A stretch of DNA of 25,438 nucleotides from Schlegelella_A sp036272325 (lineage in GTDB: Bacteria; Pseudomonadota; Gammaproteobacteria; Burkholderiales; Burkholderiaceae_C). The notes under the pieces are model-generated. The model was given only the letters and a program-made list of their open reading frames with translations. It searched no databases and was not told the DNA's origin. Where the stretch lies: positions 1 through 25,438 of the forward strand of contig DATAYY010000028.1 of NCBI GenBank assembly GCA_036272325.1. Direction: 5' to 3'. Below, one piece after another: positions 21,750-25,438 of the stretch (position 1 is the first letter of the stretch; the number at the start of each line of letters is the position of its first letter). Both the position numbers and the translations under genes were made by a program.

Positions 21750-23741
21750 ATGTGCCGAGCCGGCACAGCGCCTTCCTCGCCCGCCGATCCGCCTGTGCAG
21801 ACCACCTTTCCCCGACTCCTCCTCGAGCACGCGGCGGCGCGCCCGGACGCGCCCGCGCTGCGCGAGAAGGAGCTCGGCATCTGGCAGACGCTCAGCTGGA
21901 GCGCGCTCGCCGCGCTCGTCGAAGCACTCGCCGGCGGCCTCGCCGAGGCGGGGCTCAAGCGCGGCGATCACCTCGTCGTCGTCGGCGAGAACCGGCCGCG
22001 TCTCTACGCATCGATGCTCGCCGCACAGGCGCTCGGCGCGATTCCGGTGCCGCTCTACCAGGACGCGGTCGCCGCCGAGTTCGTGTTCCCGATCGCCAAT
22101 GCCGACGTCGCCTTCGCGATCGTCGAGGACCAGGAACAGGTCGACAAGCTGATCGAGGTCCGCAGCCAGTGTCCTGGCCTGACGGGCATCTGGTTCGACG
22201 ACGGCCGGGGTCTTCGCCACTACGACGAGCCCGGGCTCGCATCGCTCGACGCCCTCGTCGCCGCCGGGCGCAAGTACGCCGCGGCGCACCCGGGATTCTG
22301 CCGCGCCGAAATTGACCAGGCATCGCCACACGACGTTGCAGCCATGTTCTTCACCTCCGGGACGACCGGCCGGGCGAAGGGCGTCGTCCACAGCCACGAC
22401 ACCTTGATCGATCGCGCCCGCGCCGGCGCCCGCTTCGACAAGCTGACGGGCAACGACGAGGTCCTCGCGTACCTGCCCCCGGCGTGGATCGGCCAGAACA
22501 TCTTCTCGTACGCGCAGTGGCTCGCCTGCGGCTACGTCGTCAACTGCCCGGAGTCTGCGAGCACGGTGATGCTCGACCTGCGCGAGATCGGGCCGACCTA
22601 CTACTTCGCGCCGCCGCGCGTCTTCGAAGGCCTGCTGACGAGCGTCATGATCCGGATGGAAGACGCTTCGCGTCTGAAGCGGTGGCTGTTCGACCGCTGC
22701 ATGGCGCTCGCGCGCCGGGTCGGCCCGGCACGGATGGACGGCCGCCCGCTCGCCCTTCTCGACCGCATCGGCTGGGCGATCGGCAACGCACTGGTCTACG
22801 CGCCGCTGCGCAACACGCTGGGCTTTTCGCGCGTTCGCGTCGCCTACACCGCGGGCGAGGCGATCGGCCCGGACCTGTTCATCTTCTACCGCTCAATCGG
22901 CATCAACCTGAAGCAGCTCTACGGCTCGACCGAGACTGCGGTCTTCGTCTGCCTGCAGCCCGACCACGAAGTGCGCAGCGACACCGTCGGCGTGCCGATC
23001 GAAGGCGTCGAGATCAAGGTCAGCGAGGCCGGCGAGGTGCTCGTGCGCTCGCCCGGCCTGCTGAAGGAGTACTACAAGGACCCGGCGGCGACCGCCGAGG
23101 TGCTTGGCGCCGACGGCTGGTACCGCACCGGCGACGCGGGCTTCCTTGATGCCGGCGGCCATCTCAAAATCATCGATCGCGCCAAGGACGTCGGCCGGAT
23201 GGCGGGCGGCGGCAACGACGGCGCCCTGTTCGCGCCCAAGTACGTCGAGAACAAGCTCAAGTTCTTCCCCTACATCAAGGAGGCGGTCGCGTTCGGCGAT
23301 CGTCGCGAGAAGGTTTGCGCCTTCGTCAACATCGACATCGAAGCGGTCGGCAACTGGGCCGAAAAGCGCAACATCCCGTACGGCAGCTACGCCGACCTGG
23401 CGCAAAAGCCTCAGGTGCTCGAGCTGGTGCGCGAATGCGTCGAGAAGGTCAACGCCGACCTCGCCGCCGACGAGCACCTCGTCGGCAGCCAGGTCAGCCG
23501 CTTCCTCGTCCTGCACAAGGAGCTCGACGCCGACGACGGCGAGCTGACGCGCACGCGCAAGGTCCGGCGCGGCTTCATCTCCGAGCGCTATCAAGTGCTC
23601 GTCGACGCGCTCTACGCCGGCAAGAGCGAGCAGTACGTCGAGACCGAGGTCCGGTTCGAGGACGGTCGCACCGGCAAGGTCGCGGGGACGCTCAGGATCG
23701 TCGACGTGAAGACGTTTCCCGCCACCCTCCGGGCCGCGTGA
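21750..23741 (+). CDS. AMP-forming acyl-CoA synthetase (ligase)
   Basis: This cytoplasmic adenylate-forming enzyme activates a carboxylic acid to its CoA thioester. It is 663 residues from the ATG at 21750; a GTG at 21795 (VQTTFPRLLLEHAAARPDAP) is an equally plausible start and fits homologues better at the N-terminus. Neither has a ribosome-binding site. Motifs in order: the ATP loop FFTSGTTGRAKG (about 200-211), YGSTETAV (about 391), YRTGDAG (about 458) and a C-terminal TRTRKVRR holding the likely catalytic lysine. It resembles the long-chain-type ligases that travel with Liv-type ABC transporters in Betaproteobacteria. The stop overlaps the livG start (TGATG). Substrate chain length is not readable from sequence. 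Confidence 0.9.
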   Translation: MCRAGTAPSSPADPPVQTTFPRLLLEHAAARPDAPALREKELGIWQTLSWSALAALVEALAGGLAEAGLKRGDHLVVVGENRPRLYASMLAAQALGAIPVPLYQDAVAAEFVFPIANADVAFAIVEDQEQVDKLIEVRSQCPGLTGIWFDDGRGLRHYDEPGLASLDALVAAGRKYAAAHPGFCRAEIDQASPHDVAAMFFTSGTTGRAKGVVHSHDTLIDRARAGARFDKLTGNDEVLAYLPPAWIGQNIFSYAQWLACGYVVNCPESASTVMLDLREIGPTYYFAPPRVFEGLLTSVMIRMEDASRLKRWLFDRCMALARRVGPARMDGRPLALLDRIGWAIGNALVYAPLRNTLGFSRVRVAYTAGEAIGPDLFIFYRSIGINLKQLYGSTETAVFVCLQPDHEVRSDTVGVPIEGVEIKVSEAGEVLVRSPGLLKEYYKDPAATAEVLGADGWYRTGDAGFLDAGGHLKIIDRAKDVGRMAGGGNDGALFAPKYVENKLKFFPYIKEAVAFGDRREKVCAFVNIDIEAVGNWAEKRNIPYGSYADLAQKPQVLELVRECVEKVNADLAADEHLVGSQVSRFLVLHKELDADDGELTRTRKVRRGFISERYQVLVDALYAGKSEQYVETEVRFEDGRTGKVAGTLRIVDVKTFPATLRAA

Positions 23742-24526
23742 TGGCCGCGCGCCAGGCCGGCGGGGTCATCCTCGATGTCCAGAACATCAGCCTGCGCTTT
23801 GGCGGCGTCAAGGCGCTGACCGACGTCACGTTCGACGTTCGCGAGCACGAGATCCGCGCCATCATCGGCCCAAACGGCGCCGGCAAGAGCTCGATGCTCA
23901 ATTGCATCAACGGCGTCTATCAGCCGCAGCAGGGCTCGATCCACCTCCGCGGCCGCACGTTCAGCCACATGAAGCCGCGCCAGGTCGCCGAGATGGGCGT
24001 CGCGCGGACGTTCCAGAACCTCGCCCTCTTCAAGGGCATGAGCGTGCTCGACAACATCATGTCGGGACGCAACCTGAAGATGCGGACCAATCTGTTCCAG
24101 CAGGCGATGCGCTGGGGCGCCGCCGAGCGCGAGGAGACGGCGCAGCGGATGGTGGTCGAGGGGATCATCGATTTCCTCGAGATTCAGGCCCATCGCAAGA
24201 CCCCGGTCGGGCGGTTGCCTTACGGGCTGCAGAAGCGCGTCGACCTCGGCCGCGCGCTGGCGATGGAGCCGCAGGTGCTGCTCCTCGACGAGCCGATGGC
24301 GGGAATGAACGTCGAGGAAAAGCAGGACATGAGCCGCTTCATCCTCGACGTCGACGACGAGTTCGGGACCACGATCGTTCTCATCGAGCACGACATGGGC
24401 GTCGTCATGGACATCAGCGACCGGGTCGTCGTCCTCGACTATGGCAAGAAGATCGGCGACGGCGCGCCCGAGGACGTGCGCGCCAATCCCGAGGTCGTCG
24501 CTGCCTACCTCGGCACGACGCACTGA
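23741..24526 (+). CDS. livG: Branched-chain-type ABC transporter ATP-binding protein
   Basis: This 261-residue ATPase of a Liv/HAAT-type importer (LivG subclass) sits on the cytoplasmic face and pairs with LivH/LivM permeases. It shows Walker A GPNGAGKSS, a Q-loop in ARTFQNLALF, a signature LPYGLQKRVDLGRAL in place of the usual LSGGQ (common in this subgroup of Liv-like systems next to ligases, from memory), Walker B VLLLDEPMAG and the switch histidine in LIEHDMGVV. It overlaps the ligase stop by one base and is 6 bases from livH. These systems carry branched-chain amino acids but also amides, urea and aromatic or short-chain acids. The symbol marks the subfamily, not a proven substrate. Confidence 0.92.
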   Translation: MAARQAGGVILDVQNISLRFGGVKALTDVTFDVREHEIRAIIGPNGAGKSSMLNCINGVYQPQQGSIHLRGRTFSHMKPRQVAEMGVARTFQNLALFKGMSVLDNIMSGRNLKMRTNLFQQAMRWGAAEREETAQRMVVEGIIDFLEIQAHRKTPVGRLPYGLQKRVDLGRALAMEPQVLLLDEPMAGMNVEEKQDMSRFILDVDDEFGTTIVLIEHDMGVVMDISDRVVVLDYGKKIGDGAPEDVRANPEVVAAYLGTTH

Positions 24527-24532
24527 GCGGCG

Positions 24533-25438
24533 ATGGGCTTTTTCCTCGAGACCCTGATCGGCGGCCTGATGGTCGGCATGCTCTATTCGCTCGTCGCGCT
24601 CGGCTTTGTCCTGATCTTCAAGGCGTCGGGAGTGTTCAATTTTGCGCAGGGCACGATGGTGCTGTTCGCGGCACTTGCGATGGCACGCTTCGCCGAATGG
24701 ATCGCCGCGCGGTCGGGGCTCGAGTCGAAGTGGCTCGTCAACGTCCTCGCGTTCGTGGTCGCGATGGCGATCATGGTCGCGCTCGCCTGGGTCATCGAGC
24801 GCCTCGTCCTCGGCAAGCTCGTCAACCAGGAGGGCATCACGCTCCTCATGGCGACGCTCGGCATCTCCTATTTCCTCGAGGGATTCGGCCAGGCGGTGTT
24901 CGGCAACGACATCTACAAGCTCGACGTCGGCATGCCGAAAGACCCGACGTTCATCCTCGACGGCGTTTTCCCCGGCGGCCTCTTGATCAGCCTGGAGGAT
25001 CTCTACGCAGCGCTCGTCGCCGCCGCGCTCGTCGCCGCTCTCGCGCTGTTCTTCCAGAAAACGTCGACCGGCCGCGCCCTGCGCGCGGTCGCCGACGACC
25101 ACCAGGCGGCGCAGTCGATCGGCATCCCGCTCGGCCGCATCTGGATCGTCGTGTGGAGCGTCGCCGGCTTCGTCGCCCTCGTTGCCGGCGTGATCTGGGG
25201 CTCCAAGCTCGGCGTCCAGTTCTCGCTCTCGCTGGTGGCGCTGAAGGCGTTGCCGGTCGTCATCCTCGGCGGCCTGACCTCGGTGCCCGGTGCGATCATC
25301 GGCGGGCTGATCATCGGCGTCGGCGAGAAGCTCTCGGAGATCTACATCGGGCCGCTGTTCGGTGGCGGCATCGAGATCTGGTTCGCCTACGTCCTCGCCC
25401 TCGCCTTCCTGCTGGTCCGGCCGCAAGGCCTGTTCGGC
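24533..25438 (+). CDS. livH: Branched-chain-type ABC transporter permease, cut by the window end
   Basis: This inner-membrane permease of the Liv-type importer starts MGFFLETLIGGLMVGMLYSL and reads 302 codons without a stop to the window edge, ending LLVRPQGLFG. LivH proteins are usually just over 300 residues, so only a few residues are missing. Family marks are ALGFVLIFKASGVFNFAQG near the N-terminus, TSTGRALRAVADDHQAAQSIGI in the cytoplasmic coupling loop and LPVVILGGLTSVPGAIIGG near the C-terminus. Several hydrophobic segments are evident. A livM permease, a periplasmic binding protein and livF would be expected just beyond the window. Confidence 0.92.
   Translation, partial: MGFFLETLIGGLMVGMLYSLVALGFVLIFKASGVFNFAQGTMVLFAALAMARFAEWIAARSGLESKWLVNVLAFVVAMAIMVALAWVIERLVLGKLVNQEGITLLMATLGISYFLEGFGQAVFGNDIYKLDVGMPKDPTFILDGVFPGGLLISLEDLYAALVAAALVAALALFFQKTSTGRALRAVADDHQAAQSIGIPLGRIWIVVWSVAGFVALVAGVIWGSKLGVQFSLSLVALKALPVVILGGLTSVPGAIIGGLIIGVGEKLSEIYIGPLFGGGIEIWFAYVLALAFLLVRPQGLFG

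Noticed and set aside
23612..25426. A 604-codon minus-strand frame opposite livG and livH
   Set aside because: It is highly charged shadow sequence against two unmistakable transporter genes.

Overview
The window is high-GC, densely coded DNA from a betaproteobacterium, most likely Burkholderiales or a close relative. This rests on the Gram-negative trimeric porin with its typical Burkholderiales signal peptide, a Coq7-type ubiquinone hydroxylase, the type II secretion genes and a Liv-type ABC transporter next to an acyl-CoA ligase. I see no insertion sequences, phage genes, tRNA, rRNA or CRISPR repeats. No gene-free stretch exceeds 300 bases.

Layout. Positions 1-2750 hold housekeeping and envelope genes: a porin on the minus strand with its own terminator, coq7 on the plus strand, and an OsmC-family gene on the minus strand that overlaps coq7 tail to tail. 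Between the OsmC gene and ilvA lies a probable small RNA (about 2634-2749). It has a promoter-like sequence, a Rho-independent terminator, and a loop that copies the anti-Shine-Dalgarno core of 16S rRNA. ilvA (threonine deaminase with two ACT-like regulatory domains) follows at 2842-4395.

Positions 4409-16652 are a nearly complete type II secretion locus. gspC is divergent, and gspG-H-I-J-K-L-M-N-D-E-F run on the plus strand, mostly linked by 4-base ATGA/GTGA overlaps. The operon ends with a small exported protein of unknown function. No prepilin peptidase gene (gspO) is present, so one must be encoded elsewhere. A cytosolic 5'-nucleotidase-like gene follows.

Positions 17606-25438 form the most interesting part, an apparent acyl-CoA processing system. 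A TetR regulator lies behind a promoter with a nested palindromic operator. It is translationally coupled to a B12-binding small subunit, a methylmalonyl-CoA-mutase-family large subunit, and a fusion of a MeaB-type GTPase chaperone to a PaaI-type hotdog thioesterase. The mutase lacks both carboxylate-recognising residues of true methylmalonyl-CoA mutase: Leu stands at the Tyr89 position and Asn at the Arg207 position. This pair also differs from the isobutyryl-CoA and 2-hydroxyisobutyryl-CoA mutase signatures as I recall them. An acyl-CoA ligase and the LivG and LivH parts of a branched-chain-type ABC importer follow, and livH runs off the window end. A coherent but unproven reading is uptake of a small organic acid, CoA activation, B12-dependent carbon-skeleton rearrangement, and removal of dead-end thioesters, under control of an acyl-CoA-sensing repressor.
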